A DNA stretch of 27,874 bases, from IMG/VR virus record IMGVR_UViG_3300037875_000242, positions 1 to 27,874 of that record; one strand, 5' to 3'. Shown in pieces: positions 14,625 through 26,048 of the stretch. Position 1 is the first letter of the stretch; every line of letters begins with the position of its first letter. The DNA is from a virus. The notes under the pieces are model-generated. The model did not search any database, was not told where the DNA came from, and saw only the letters and a program-made list of their open reading frames with translations. The translations under genes and the position numbers were made by a program.

Positions 14625-15914
14625 TTACACAAAATAATTATCGATACTTTTCATATCATAATAATTTACGCCCATATCTACAGTTACCAATTTGCCTTGG
14701 CTTTCCATAATTCTCTTAATTCCAATCAGTAATTCCTTACCGTCAGTTCCGTTAAAATCGAATAGTAACGAATCATAAGTGTAAAGTATAAGCTTAGTTT
14801 CTGATCTATCCAATATAATTTTAATTTGATTCAAGTATTCATGTACATCTTCGAACTCCAGTAATTGTAACATATAATTAAACAATTTTTGTGGATTCAT
14901 ATTTTTTAAATTTGATTTGTATATGGTTTTCCCACTTATGGGAGACACTACGCTATGCATTTTATACTTATTCCACAACTTCTGTATATACATATTAACT
15001 TGTGCAAAAAAGTCGATTTTTTCAAATTCCCTATCAATTCCCCCATATAATAATTGAAACGTGATCCCTTTGCCCTCTTTATATTGCTCTGGGGTTAGCT
15101 TGTCAGTATCAAAATAAATTTTTCCAAGGTAATCGTGGGGAGATTCTGTAAATTTGAATCCTATTAAATCAGCAATGATATACAAGTGATTACCGCTGAA
15201 ATCATATTCAATCAAGTATCCATCCTTGCCAAATCTACTGATATATTTTTTTCTAGTCTCATCCGATTTATTCAATGCCGCGTAATTAGTACCACCATAC
15301 GCATTTGAAGGTCTCCCCGTACTAGTGTACATATTGTAATTCGTATATGCCATGCCGTCTAATGTCCGCAATCCCGCCGATTCTATGTATTCCATATTGT
15401 CCATATACTGATTATTATATAAATCATTTGGTGGTATGAATGTCCATATTCCCAACTCGCCAGCCAAATTTCTGCAATATTCCAAGTGCTTCATTATAGG
15501 GATGACCGAGTTCAAATTCGATTTTCTATAATGCCTAACGTGAAAAAACTGGTGTGCTGGAGTCGTGATATTATCGATCAACAGCGGCTTGTTGTTCATC
15601 TGATAGTGGAGCATATTAACATCGATTACATTGTCAAATTTGTATATATGATTCATTTCCTTTTTATCGTACACATATTTTTTCTGACCAGTCTCTAATT
15701 TGGCCAGAGCGTCATATGGAAGATTCAATGATTCTGTATGATCGAATGCCAAAATAGCGTCGGTATCACTTTCTATGGGTTTGACGTATAGGACACATAA
15801 TTTGTTCTGTAATGGGTGTACTTTGGTGTCGGACATAATGGGCACTACAATCCACTCATGGGAACCCCATAGTGCCATAAAATCATCCAATTGTGATATT
15901 GTTTCAATAACCAT
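14625..15914 (-). CDS. Divergent family-A DNA polymerase (429 aa)
   Basis: Polymerase domain of the Pol I family. Seen: the TSTGRPSNAYGGTNYAALN loop (197-215, where family A has TGRLSSxxPNLQN), motif A IEYDFSGNHL with Asp238, motif B KEGKGITFQLLYGG (279-292) and motif C LYTYDSLLFD with Asp381. The usual motif C His-Asp-Glu is Tyr-Asp-Ser here; both metal-binding Asp remain. The first 150 residues may be a degenerate 3'-5' exonuclease domain (FDNVIDVNMLHYQ) without its catalytic acids. AAAGG precedes the ATG. It is placed among tail genes, not with the helicase and SSB. It may be a replicative, repair or specialised polymerase. Four TGG tryptophans, no TGA. Confidence 0.85.
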   Translation of the reverse strand: MVIETISQLDDFMALWGSHEWIVVPIMSDTKVHPLQNKLCVLYVKPIESDTDAILAFDHTESLNLPYDALAKLETGQKKYVYDKKEMNHIYKFDNVIDVNMLHYQMNNKPLLIDNITTPAHQFFHVRHYRKSNLNSVIPIMKHLEYCRNLAGELGIWTFIPPNDLYNNQYMDNMEYIESAGLRTLDGMAYTNYNMYTSTGRPSNAYGGTNYAALNKSDETRKKYISRFGKDGYLIEYDFSGNHLYIIADLIGFKFTESPHDYLGKIYFDTDKLTPEQYKEGKGITFQLLYGGIDREFEKIDFFAQVNMYIQKLWNKYKMHSVVSPISGKTIYKSNLKNMNPQKLFNYMLQLLEFEDVHEYLNQIKIILDRSETKLILYTYDSLLFDFNGTDGKELLIGIKRIMESQGKLVTVDMGVNYYDMKSIDNYFV

Positions 15915-15950
15915 TTATACAACCTTTATAATAAGTATCAGCGTATATGT

Positions 15951-16538
15951 TTAAAACCCCAGTTTTTTTTCGATTGCTTCCTTTTTTGTTGGGACATCCT
16001 GCCAGTATTCTGTGAAGCTAATTGATATGAATGTCTCTGGAAATATGTCTCTCAGCAAGTCCAATGCTTTTATATTTGATTCTACCACATCATTCAATTT
16101 TCCAGATATGACCCAGCGTATTTGACCTTTTGTATAATATGGTAATGGATTTCCAAATTGGGATTTATTGATCTCGATTAGTGGAGAATGATTGTCGTTT
16201 AATCGTTGAACAAAATACCTGTCCAAATATCCATTTTTGATATCTTTTTTCTTCACTTCCACGGCGTATGGTGTTACAAACCAGGTGGATGCTATATTGC
16301 CATTTCTGGACTTTTTATATTTGGCGAAATCGGTACTACCCTTTTTTAGTGTAATTATTTCTGGAACAATTGTGTCCGTAATATAATATTCAATTTTATC
16401 CTTTGTGTAATATATAGAATATGGCAAGTCGGCTCTAACCCAGTTACCATTGTCATAGGTAAATTCATTTATCCCAGTGATACGACCAGTCAATTTACGA
16501 TCCATTTTATCTCTTATATTTTTAATTTTTTTTATCAT
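15951..16538 (-). CDS. Unknown protein of the tail module (195 aa)
   Basis: 195 residues, beta-rich. Segments KLTGRITGINEFTYDNGNW, LPYSIYYTKDKIEYYITD, LDRYFVQRLNDNHSPLIEI and TKGQIRWVISGKL resemble proteins I have met in tail or baseplate regions of environmental T4-like phages, with no known function. The start is either 16538 (MIKKIK, poor ribosome site, two codons after the hub stop) or 16505 (MDRKLTG, weak AGAGAT). Four TGG tryptophans, no TGA. Confidence 0.65.
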   Translation of the reverse strand: MIKKIKNIRDKMDRKLTGRITGINEFTYDNGNWVRADLPYSIYYTKDKIEYYITDTIVPEIITLKKGSTDFAKYKKSRNGNIASTWFVTPYAVEVKKKDIKNGYLDRYFVQRLNDNHSPLIEINKSQFGNPLPYYTKGQIRWVISGKLNDVVESNIKALDLLRDIFPETFISISFTEYWQDVPTKKEAIEKKLGF

Positions 16539-16541
16539 TTT

Positions 16542-18989
16542 TTATAATGCATCCGGAATAATATAACCCAATCGTCTCATTAATTCAGCTTTCGTTTCCG
16601 AGTTCTCAGTCCTTTCAATTTGTTCTTCATTTTCGGCCTTTTCATCTTTTAGGAAATTTCGGTCGGATTTTTCCGTGTCAAGTTGATCCCTTACGGATAT
16701 TCTCATTTTTCCCACAATGGAAGTTTTTCAGCTGGACGCGTCCAGCTCTTGTGTAGAACTCATAACCTGAAATAATACCCGATCTTTATATTGGGAAGGC
16801 AGATAATTGCTTGTAAAACAATTTCCTGGGAAAATCCCAGATATACCATCCAATGTTAATGAGATTTCCAACGCGACCATGGGATCAAAATCAATAGAAA
16901 CCGATTCTTTTTCATCGTATGTAATTAAATATTTCATGACATCCAATCATGGAGTGTCCTTGGTATTTAATAAATTCCCCCAATATCCATAAACACTGCC
17001 AGTCAATGTGTCTTTATCTTCCGATTTGAAATTAAAATCAAAAAATTGTTTTTCGGTAAATTTCAACGTATGTATGCTTTTGACAGTTTCGGCGGTTTCA
17101 TCATCGTGATTTTCTGAATCTGACCCTTTTTTATCAATGGCCTCAATACCAACATCGGGACCACTTTCCGTATCAAATTTGGAATTTACCCCAGCGGATT
17201 TATTACCAAATTTATCAAAATTTCAACCGGGTTTAATATCATGAATCAGCCCGTCTTTATCACCAGGAGCACTACCCAATTTACTAGCAGCGACAATTTT
17301 AATGCCTCCCATTTGGGAAGGTGACGTAATTTCCTCAGCATTATCCCACATCATCGCCATAGCCATTTCATTTGTAATTTTAGCATTTAATGATTGTGCA
17401 GTAACAATACTATCCTTACCCATAACTGGGAAATGGAATAAACCACCAGTAACAGTTTCTCAATATTTATCCAATTCACTCGGAATTTTAAGCAACGATT
17501 TTACAGATTGTTTGGTAAGATTCATGTCTACAATCTTTAATGTACCGGGTCTATCTGGTGCAGATACCAATTGCAAATCTCATATTCCAACATTTTCATT
17601 CATTCTCTCAAACAATTTTTTAAGTGCACTGGTGATATCAGACGCGTCATTGAATACATTTGTTATCAAATAATTCCAATTGAACATTATATTTCGCATG
17701 TATCCTATCTTTAAATTTTTATATTCAGCTGGATCATCAGTTACTTGGAACGTTGGGAAATCCTTATTAAAATCCCGCAATATCGGATGAACATCAGTAA
17801 GATCATCCACATTTCTATGCGATTGTCCAGGTAAAATAAAAAATTTATAATCTGGAGAAATCAATTTATCATGACTTGATATTTTAGTTGATTGTCATGC
17901 CAGCTGATCTGGGGGCAATCCTTCAGTTTCAGCCAATCCAGCCGTTTCGATTGTGTGTTGATCCCCGTTGTCTTTTAATATAGGTTCTATACTTCGAATT
18001 GAACTTATTACTACACCGTGAGCGTCCACTTTGCTTAAATATTTATTTAATATATTATCTTCTATTCATCCCCATGATATATATAATTCATGTGATCTCG
18101 GATCGGCACCGGTAGATGGTTCAAATCTATTCTTAATTCATTGTAATGGCATTCCTTCATTGCCAATTCCACCATCATCCACATGTTTAAATTTTTCAAG
18201 TTTGGTTGAAATGTCCCTTAGAAATGTTTGGAAATTTTGTTTAAGTTCAACTTTTCGGTTATCATTTTTATCCGTTTTTGCGACATTTATATTGTCCACT
18301 GGAGTAATTCGTTGTTTTAATATGTCTAATCCCATTGAAGAAATATTGGTAGTGCAATCGATTCCCCCATCGTCTCTAGTCGATCATTCAAAATTGGTTA
18401 CGAGACCAATCATACCATCATAAGTTCCATTGGAATTAAATGAATTTTCCATCATTTTTTTATGTGCCAATATCATATCTGGGCTTTTTTCATTTATATC
18501 ATGTAATACCATATCATTGTCCGAATATGAATATCCCCATTCTAAAATAACAGTTCTACCCGGTTTTAAAAAATATGGAGTATATTTGGTAACATCGTCA
18601 AATGACCAACAAGTCCAATTAATAGTAGCAGTACGCAATGTCGCCAATGTATTTTTATATTCAACACTAATACTTTTTACTCCAGGCATTGGTCTGTACT
18701 GATTATCACCAGTATTTCTAGGAGAATTATACATATCCTCAAAACCATAATATGCTTCTTGATTTTCTTTTAACAATCCCCCACCTATTATTACAGGTTT
18801 ATCATCTTTGATAAGCCCAACCATCCGGATTCAAGTCGATTTTGCAAAAATGTTATTTGCGTCGGCTTTCTTTTTCCCAGTACCATCGGTCTGCGGACCT
18901 TCAAATAGTATGCCTTCTCTATTTAACAACTTTTGTCGTCTGTGCAATTCCGCCCTAATTTTACTATGTATGGGTTGTAGATTAATCAT
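16542..18989 (-). CDS. Baseplate hub-like protein with ten TGA codons (815 aa)
   Basis: One 815-residue protein from ATG 18989 (GGGGG ribosome site) to TAA 16542. Ten in-frame TGA codons, at residues 53, 202, 284, 308, 365, 470, 510, 589, 681 and 754, cut it into fragments under the standard code. The left-hand ends of these codons (16728 up to 18831) are all in one frame, so no frameshift is involved. Seven other tryptophans are TGG. The C-terminal region, ALEISLTLDGISGIFPGNCF then LPSQYKDRVLFQVMS and SW-KTSIVGKMRI, is the pattern I associate with phage baseplate hub proteins (gp27/gpD-like), where a Trp usually stands before the TT/TS strand; TGA occupies that place. It follows gp53 by two bases. 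Hub identity is inferred, the reading frame is firm. Confidence 0.85.
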
Positions 18990-18991
18990 TA

Positions 18992-19294
18992 TTAAAACCC
19001 CCTATTTAATTCTTCCAAATCACTAAATATTTGTGCAGTGTCGGTGGGTATTCTGATATCCAGTCCAGATTTTAATGTAAAATTTGCATCATCTATATCA
19101 TTGGCAAGTGCTATTATCCACCACAACGATGTGTCTCCATAATATTTAAATGCAAGCAAATCTAGCCTGTCACCTTTTTTGGACATTGTGAAAATATCAG
19201 AATCCAATATTGGAATCTTGGGATACAATGTAGTCTTAAATACACGGTTTTTTAAAGAATTTCTTTTTATATTGGTGTGTGTATATCTACCCAT
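18992..19294 (-). CDS. gp53-like baseplate wedge protein
   Basis: 100 residues. Central KKGDRLDLLAFKYYGDTSLWWIIALANDID followed by SGLDIRIPTD is the LysM-like signature of T4 gp53 and its short relatives, which join baseplate wedges into the ring. T4 gp53 is 196 residues; short versions like this one are common. GGGAGG lies nine bases before the ATG, inside the end of the preceding gene. Ends TAA, which is followed by the hub ATG. Confidence 0.8.
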   Translation of the reverse strand: MGRYTHTNIKRNSLKNRVFKTTLYPKIPILDSDIFTMSKKGDRLDLLAFKYYGDTSLWWIIALANDIDDANFTLKSGLDIRIPTDTAQIFSDLEELNRGF

Positions 19295-19297
19295 TTT

Positions 19298-22200
19298 TTA
19301 ATCCTCCCACGATGGATCAGACCATGAAAATGGTCCATCGCCCTTTCCAGATTGCCCCATTTCCGCGAACAATTCCCTTAAATCCATCCCATCGGAATGC
19401 CTATCGGGATAATTGCCATTTGGATTATCCAAATATGCAGTGGAACTTTTATTATTGTTATTTTTATAATCCAGCCAATCCAAATCATAATGCTTACCCT
19501 TTTGAGCCGGCTTGTGTTTTCCAATGTATTTATACCCAACACTAACACTTAAATGCTTGGGCAATTTGAAATGATCATCCAATTCCCAAGTGGTGTTATC
19601 TTCTACCGTTATTGATAAGCTGGTTAAAAATCCTGGAGCCCCCGTTCACATATTACCAATGGTCAATTCGGCAAATGGAGATACCATTCGTTCCATATCA
19701 CTATTGGAAAAATCTTTTCAGCTGGGGTAACACATTCCAATTAAATAATTCATTTTTTCTCATAAAATTGGCAGTTCCTGTTTCGTCTTTGGATATACAT
19801 TGAAATTGAAACTTATTTCCCTGTCCACTCCAGCGTATGTATATACTTTATCGGGGCGGCCTATGTATTTTTCTTCTGATCAATCTGGTGTAACACTATC
19901 CGATATCCCAGACAGAATGGCTCTGAAAATGATTCATTTATTATTGACCACATCTTTAAATTTAAATGGAATGAAATCTCGTACTTCTAAATTGTTAATT
20001 TCCTTTGGCTCTTTTCCATTAACACTCCCGTATGGTAGGGCATTAACTTTGTCAACCTTACTTGTCATAAGCTTACTCGATCCCAAATCGGCCTTAATAT
20101 GACTAAAACCAGCCTTTTTCAAACCGGCATTAAATGTCTCGGGCCTAAAGAAAAATCCATCTCCGGTTGTTTCAGACCCATCTGTAAATTGTCTAAGAAT
20201 TCCAGCATTACTTTGATCTCCAACATCAATTACAGCAAATTTTTCATCATCACCAAATTGATCTTTTCGAATTCTATCTATCTCTCTACTTGCTTCCGCA
20301 TTATTGCCCAGTAGACTTCCCAGTTTTGATAATAACGGATTTGTTCCCGGATTATCTATAATTGCTTCTTCTTTTCTGAAATGATAATTCAATGAATTTT
20401 CACCCCAATCAACAAGTTTTGTATCTAAAGGATTGGCCGCTTCGAATTCCAAAACGGTAGATGATACAAGTGGTGATCCAGTATTCCAATGTCGGTTGAT
20501 ATGAACTGTAGGCGTTATAGAACCCAATGACAATGGATTCCATGTTCTAGTTTCTTCCTTAGTATTAAGGGTCTGCAATGCCACTTGTTTTATTCCAAAT
20601 AGAACACCTTTAGTCGAAAGTATAAATTTGCCGATTCTGAATACATCGGCAATAGTTCTTGATATGGATGTAATTAATCCACCACGTACTATGCCCTCAT
20701 CAAAAGCGCCTGTATTACCCAATCCATATTTATCTCCTATATCATGAAGGTAAAATGGTTGGTTAAATCCTATATCATTATGTCCATCTCCAATTCTATA
20801 ATTGAGTTCATCACCGTCTTTAAATCCACGGCCGTAATAATTATCCAAATTTGTAGCATCATCATTTCCCCACGAATCTTTATGCAAATCTTTTAAGCGT
20901 GATTGATCACCACGTGTGTTATTTGTTATTGAGCTGCCCTCTCCAATTTTGGCCACGGAAGGAGAATAAGCCTCCCCCCTATAAAAACCAGTATTCAGAA
21001 ATTTTGGTGAATTTTCATTCTGTTTGCCCAATTGAAAATTTCTAGTATATGGTTCCATTGTCAATGTGGTACTGGTATCAAAATATTGAATTCTAGATCG
21101 TCGTTTGTATGTTTTTGTATATGACTTGCCTATACTGAATGTTTTAAACCACGAATCCGTAGGACTTGGAGTATCTTCTTTTGTAGGTAAAGCGATATTG
21201 GAATTCAATGACGACAATGCTTCATATGCATGCCCAAATATATCCGTAAATGTCATGTTTATTGCATCGCCGGTTTTAAATCTACTGTCTTTAATTGGTC
21301 CAAATAAGCTGGCAAATTGTAATGTTGATGTAGGTTTAGTAGACGCTTTATTTGGTAGGTATGTTCCAGCCCAATCAATGTTTTCATCCGAATCGGTCAG
21401 TATTCTAGTCTGTAATCCATAATTACCAACAAAACTATATTGTTTTGGAATATGAAATGTAGGTTGTTTTCCATCCACAAATGATGTATTGATAGCATCT
21501 TTAGTTGTGGATCATACTGGAGCAGTCGCTATTCTAGATAATTGTCTAGCTCTAATAGTAGTTGGATTGTGTGCGGCCAAATTGACATCACCCTCAATCC
21601 AATGCAATGAATCTTCAAAATCTACCTCTGGATAATGATCAAAAAATGTTCGGTCTGTTTTCTCATATGATATTGGAACACCAGTATCAGCTATGTCTCC
21701 TGTCATATATTGAACAGAATCTGCAAATGGAATCGCCGTGTGATGATTAAATGCCGCTCTAGTTTTAGCGTATGAAATTGGCAATGTTATCGCCGGAGTG
21801 TCATAAACAATATCAGGATTAGTTACCGATGTTTCAATTGGAGGAGCATATCTACTAATATAACTGGCAATTGGAGTAGTCATAAAATCACTCCCATGTG
21901 CGCCCAATGTACTGGGTGTCGTATTTATTGCCGTTTGATATGTTTCACCAGCGGTTGGTCCAGTTAATGTAATCATACTTACATTATGAGTTAATGAATC
22001 TGAAAATCCCTGCAGATTACTTATGTTATTAGCAATTGGAGTAGTCATAAAATCGCTGTCATATGCATTAGGTGCCGCAAAGATGATAGGTTCCAATGTA
22101 TCTAACCCCACAGTATGTCTGGTTGTACTTAGTGCCATTGTGTCATTTGGTGCCAGTTTTGAGTCCCCGTATGCCATATTAAAAGTAAATCCAGCGGGCA

Positions 22201-22552
22201 ATGTCCCAGGTCCCCATTCTCCAGTAACCCCACTAAAATAATTAACAGGACCAGTTTGAATACCTTCACCAGTTGGGTGTACCTGACTGCCCACCGCTTC
22301 CAGCATATTAGCTAATGCACTTTCATTGGGTCTATCAAATTCTTTATTTCCAGTAACAGTATATCCATGACCATCATTAAATGATTGTGCATTACTTGAA
22401 TTACCAACTCCAGTATCAAGTTGAGAATGCTCAATTGAATGTGCAGGCATGGATGGAGTTTCATTTGATAATCCACCATGGCGTCCACCATGTTGACTTA
22501 AATTGTCTCCAGCACCAGCTGATAAATCACTTGTTAAATCTATAATACTCAT
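19298..22552 (-). CDS. Baseplate / tail-tube-initiator-like protein with six TGA codons (1084 aa)
   Basis: One 1084-residue protein from ATG 22552 to TAA 19298. TGA codons fall at residues 347, 873, 891, 931, 945 and 969; twelve tryptophans are TGG. The first 350 residues are low-complexity, with repeats of DFMTTPIA and 'thrice-repeated' TxISYEKT/ISYAKT-like units. The C-terminal 200 carry AELTIGNM-W-TGAPGFLTSLSITVEDNTTWE and LPKHLSVSVGYKYIG, a pattern I know from tube-cap and baseplate proteins in the gp48/gp54 position (TIGD..PGF..SLS.T..D...WE...LP....VSV). It directly follows the tape measure, as gp48 does in T4. The ATG overlaps the tape-measure TAA. Assignment of the N-terminal part is unknown. 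Confidence 0.82.
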
Positions 22553-25254
22553 TAGTCCGATACTCCCAGTTCTCCAACTTTACCAGTCAGTTTGTTCATC
22601 AAATCCTTATTTTGTTTTAATAATTCCCTATTTACACCCACTATTTGAGTTAATAATTTATTCGTTTCGGCCATATCAGTCGCTTGATTAACAGTATTTC
22701 CATCTCCAGAAACAGTCACATCCGACGATCCACCTATTCCAGTCAATTTGTCCAATACAGGCAAAAATGGAGACAATAATAATGCCCCGCCAGCCAGTTT
22801 TGCCATACCTCAACCAAGTTTACCAAATGCTTCTCCCAAGCTTATTATGGAAGATGTCATTGGGGCCAATTTTGTAAGTATAGGTTCAAAACTAAGAAAT
22901 CCAGCAGATAACATAGTAAATCCAGTTCCTATCGCCTGAATAGCATATCCCAATACCAATAATCCGCCAGCCATTATTACCATTGCTGCCGCACCAGCCA
23001 AAATTGCCACAGTTCCAACACCACTAGACATTATTGCCCCCAATGCTAATACCGCTACTACCAATCCACCCAATGCTAAAGCGGCCTTACCCAAACTGGG
23101 CCAATCCACTTTATTAAATACCACCAATGCCTGTGCGGTTATGTATAATGCACCAGCCACAATTACCATTGCTGCAGCACCAGCCAACATCTTTTTGGGA
23201 TTAATTCGTTCCACGAATCCAAGTCCAGCCTTACCCTTTGGCTTTGGAGCTTTTGCAAATCTTCCTTTAGCATCTCTTAATCTGCCAGCCTTATCTGTTG
23301 ATAATCCACCCTTTGAAGAGGCCATTCCAGATATCAAACCTTTCATTTTGCCCAACTTTGTGAGCATTCCATTGCCAATAATTCGTTTTCTGAATAATAA
23401 AGCAACCGCAGCGAGAGCTGTCAGGCTCGCCAATAATCCTGGAGAATATTCATACAGTTTTTTAATACCAGTGACCAATAAACCAACGGAGGCCACCATC
23501 AATGCAAATTTTGCCGCTATCGCAATAACTGGTAGTAAAAGTACGCCGACTGTTATAGCTATTATTTTTCAATTTTTAACCATTCATTCTAATGCTGGAG
23601 CTATATAGTCAGTTATCCACCCACTCATCGTTTCCAATATTGCAGGTATTTTTTCACCAATGGACTCTAACATTGGTTGAAATCTTTTCTTTAAAGCCCC
23701 AGTAATGTCGTTCCACGCGGTCCCGATATTCTTTACCATTGCAGCGTGTTTTTCTGCAGCGGCAGTTTGATCGGTTGACATATGATTTAAATGCTCTTGA
23801 TTCAATACCATTTTTGTTAATTCTTCAACTCCCACACCAAATGCTGCAGCTAATTTTTTCCTTTGGAAATACTGCATATTTTCCAGTTCCGCTTGACTAC
23901 CAACTTGTTTTAATACCTCTCGTTGCATTCCTGCCAAGTCACCTGTAAATGCCAATTGTCTAGCTTTATCCGTATTGATATTTCTGCCTAATAGAATTGA
24001 TGCTTCCATTGAAGATTCGATTGAACTTTCAAAATCCAATAGACTTTCAGCCATTTTTGCAGTCGTTGCAATACTCAATCCCAATTTACGAGCTTCGATT
24101 GCCGCTGTAAATAAATTGTCCCCACCGTCTTTTGCGTATGTGGCGAACATTTCGGTGTCCCCAGCCAAATCTTCCATAACTGCCGCTGGAGCAACTTTGT
24201 TTGCTCGAGCCAATTCACCTACCATTGCCAAACTATGCATTGATGCTGAAAAGGATGAACCTGATACAGCCATCATCATTTCAGCCAATTTAGCTGTAGA
24301 TTCGGCGGATACCCCATATTGGAATCCCAATAATTTCATTTTCATTAAATTTTGACTTGTCGCTATATCAAGTGAACCAAACTCAGCCAATAGTGCTTTC
24401 GCTTCCTCTCGCGCAAACAATATGGCCGGTCCAAATTGAATTAATTGACCATATGAAAATCCAGTTTCATTACCGAAATCAACCATTTTCTTACCCAATG
24501 CTACTAACCCCACCCCTATAGCCAAAATGCCAACTTTAAGGGCCGTTATTGGATTGGTGACAATGGATATCAATTTGGCCTTTATATCACCCCATTTTTC
24601 CTTTTGAGCTTCAATTTTTGAATTTAATTCTGTATTTTTTTTGTTTATCAAATCATGCATTTTTGACTGTGCTTGCATACTTTTAACATTTTTGATTTGA
24701 GCGTTTATCAGTTTAATATTATTTTCAACACCTTGTTCCGTAATATCATATTCACCGTCGGCCAGAGATTTTCTAGTTTTCATCAGATCGGATAAATGTG
24801 AAGATAAATCAACCGTTTCAAATTCTTCAGAATTTAAATTCTTCCGGTTGTGTACCATAGCCAAACCCAAATCCATAGTTTCACTAGATAAATCTCGTAT
24901 TTTTTGCAGTGATTCCGATTCCTTTAGGGTAATTCCTTGCAGAGTTGCCATATTGTCAGTTCAATTGACTGTATTTTGTAGAATCTTTTGTTGTGACTTG
25001 CTAAGATTGGCAAATTTTTTCCCGAGATTTTCTATTTGAGTTTCGTTTGTAGCGGTGTTTTTTATTTTTCTCTTTAATTCGGCATTTTGCTTTTTTATAT
25101 TTTGATATGTTACTTCTTCGGCCGCACTACGTTTTTTACCCTTTTCTGCCAAAGTATCGGCCTTTTCAATTTGCTCATCAAGCTTCGTGATTTGAGCTCG
25201 CATTAAATCAAGTGTTTCTTTGGCCTCAATATTTCTAGAAGTTCGTTTTGCCAT
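22552..25254 (-). CDS. Tape measure protein with four TGA codons (900 aa)
   Basis: Sets tail length and is ejected through the tube. Read from ATG 25254 (AAGGA before it) to TAA 22552 it is 900 residues, with TGA at residues 98, 557, 562 and 815 and four TGG tryptophans. The N-terminal 250 are charged coiled coil (KLDEQIEKADTLAEKG, KKQNAELKRKIKNT); several hydrophobic segments follow (GILAIGVGLVALG, IIAITVGVLLLPVIAIAAKF, LVVAVLALGAIMSS), and a second hydrophobic block ends before a polar C-terminus. This coiled-coil plus membrane-active layout is typical. At about 1.5 angstrom per residue the tail would be roughly 135 nm, an inference. T4 gp29 is 590 residues. Two TGA codons lie only five codons apart (LE-W-MVKN-W-K). 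Confidence 0.88.
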
Positions 25255-25277
25255 TTTATTTAATCCTTACCAATCCA

Positions 25278-25517
25278 TTACCGTTTGAAATATTCAGACA
25301 TGAATTCTTTTTTTGTAATAACCCTTTCAAGTTTATCAATATCCACTTCTGCCCAAGCAGCATTTGCCGATTTTATTCGTCGATCCAATTCTTTTCTATG
25401 TTTTTTTATTTCTGGATGATTCTTTATATACTTCTTGGCACCTTTCGTGTCATTTCTAAGTAGAAATGTTAAAAAGTTATCCAATATATCCATGATGCCC
25501 TCATTTAATTTACTCAT
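25278..25517 (-). CDS. Small basic unknown protein before the tape measure (79 aa)
   Basis: 79 residues, helical and basic (KGAKKYIKNHPEIKKHRKELDRRIKSA). GGAGAAAATT precedes the ATG, which lies inside the end of the preceding gene (8-base overlap). Position between the gp26-like pair and the tape measure suggests a tail assembly helper; nothing in the sequence proves it. One TGG tryptophan. Confidence 0.62.
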   Translation of the reverse strand: MSKLNEGIMDILDNFLTFLLRNDTKGAKKYIKNHPEIKKHRKELDRRIKSANAAWAEVDIDKLERVITKKEFMSEYFKR

Positions 25518-25785
25518 AATTTTCTCCGATTAATTTGGCAATAATATCCGCGACGATATCTGATTGTTCGTCATTTATAGCATGTAAATCTGATAAATAA
25601 TGCCCAAATAAATGTCTAGCCTGATATATGGAATCGCATGATTGTTCTTTTATTCTTATAAAATATGGAGGATTGGTAGTATCACATTTATCATCAACCA
25701 GTGCCGGCACAATGTCCGGCACTTCGATTAAATATTTACTACATAACCGTTCAAATTCATTCTTAATTGTTTTGTATGAACTCAT
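25510..25785 (-). CDS. Small unknown protein (91 aa)
   Basis: 91 residues: a helical protein with PYFIRIKEQSCDSIYQARHLFGHYLSDLHA and an acidic C-terminus. AGGATTGAACT precedes the ATG. It lies between the presumed frameshift product and the tape measure and may be a chaperone or hub-assembly protein. No tryptophan, so it says nothing about TGA. Confidence 0.6.
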   Translation of the reverse strand: MSSYKTIKNEFERLCSKYLIEVPDIVPALVDDKCDTTNPPYFIRIKEQSCDSIYQARHLFGHYLSDLHAINDEQSDIVADIIAKLIGENYE

Positions 25786-25823
25786 AGTTCAATCCTATCT
25801 ATTTACATATAAATATCAAATTC

Positions 25824-26048
25824 CTAAGTTTTCAGTTGTGGACCACGCGCAATACCCGAATTCTTATTTTGGGCTTTATCGTGTGCATCTTGTTCATCTT
25901 TGATAGATTTTTGAATCATTTTTATATAGAAGCGGCGGAGCCATACGGGCATGTGATACACCTCAGTATGATTGAATCCGCCGTTCCCATGATAACACAA
26001 AGTATAGATTTCTTCGTGTACGGTTACTCTATACTCTGGCGGAAGGCC
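25824..26048 (-). CDS. Overlapping frame fused to gp26-like protein by presumed frameshift (74 aa)
   Basis: An open frame of 74 codons, offset +1 from the gp26-like gene, beginning right at a run of seven T and ending TAG. Its protein GLPPEYRVTVHEEIYTLCYHG then EVYHMPVWLRRFYIKM has a conserved look (FFGLP, MPVWLR), which I recall in the matching small gene of other T4-like phages. Between the last conserved codons and upstream there is no ATG, GTG or TTG with a ribosome site; reading two TGA as Trp allows an ATG at 26090, but that has none either. A shift at the T-run would give gp26 residues 1-251 plus these 74. Confidence 0.72.
   Translation of the reverse strand, partial: GLPPEYRVTVHEEIYTLCYHGNGGFNHTEVYHMPVWLRRFYIKMIQKSIKDEQDAHDKAQNKNSGIARGPQLKT

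Noticed and set aside
16542-18989. Broken pseudogenes or sequencing errors as the cause of the interrupted hub, baseplate and tape measure genes
   Set aside because: All breaks are TGA, never TAA, TAG or a frame change, and joined proteins are continuous. Decay or errors would give mixed stops and indels.
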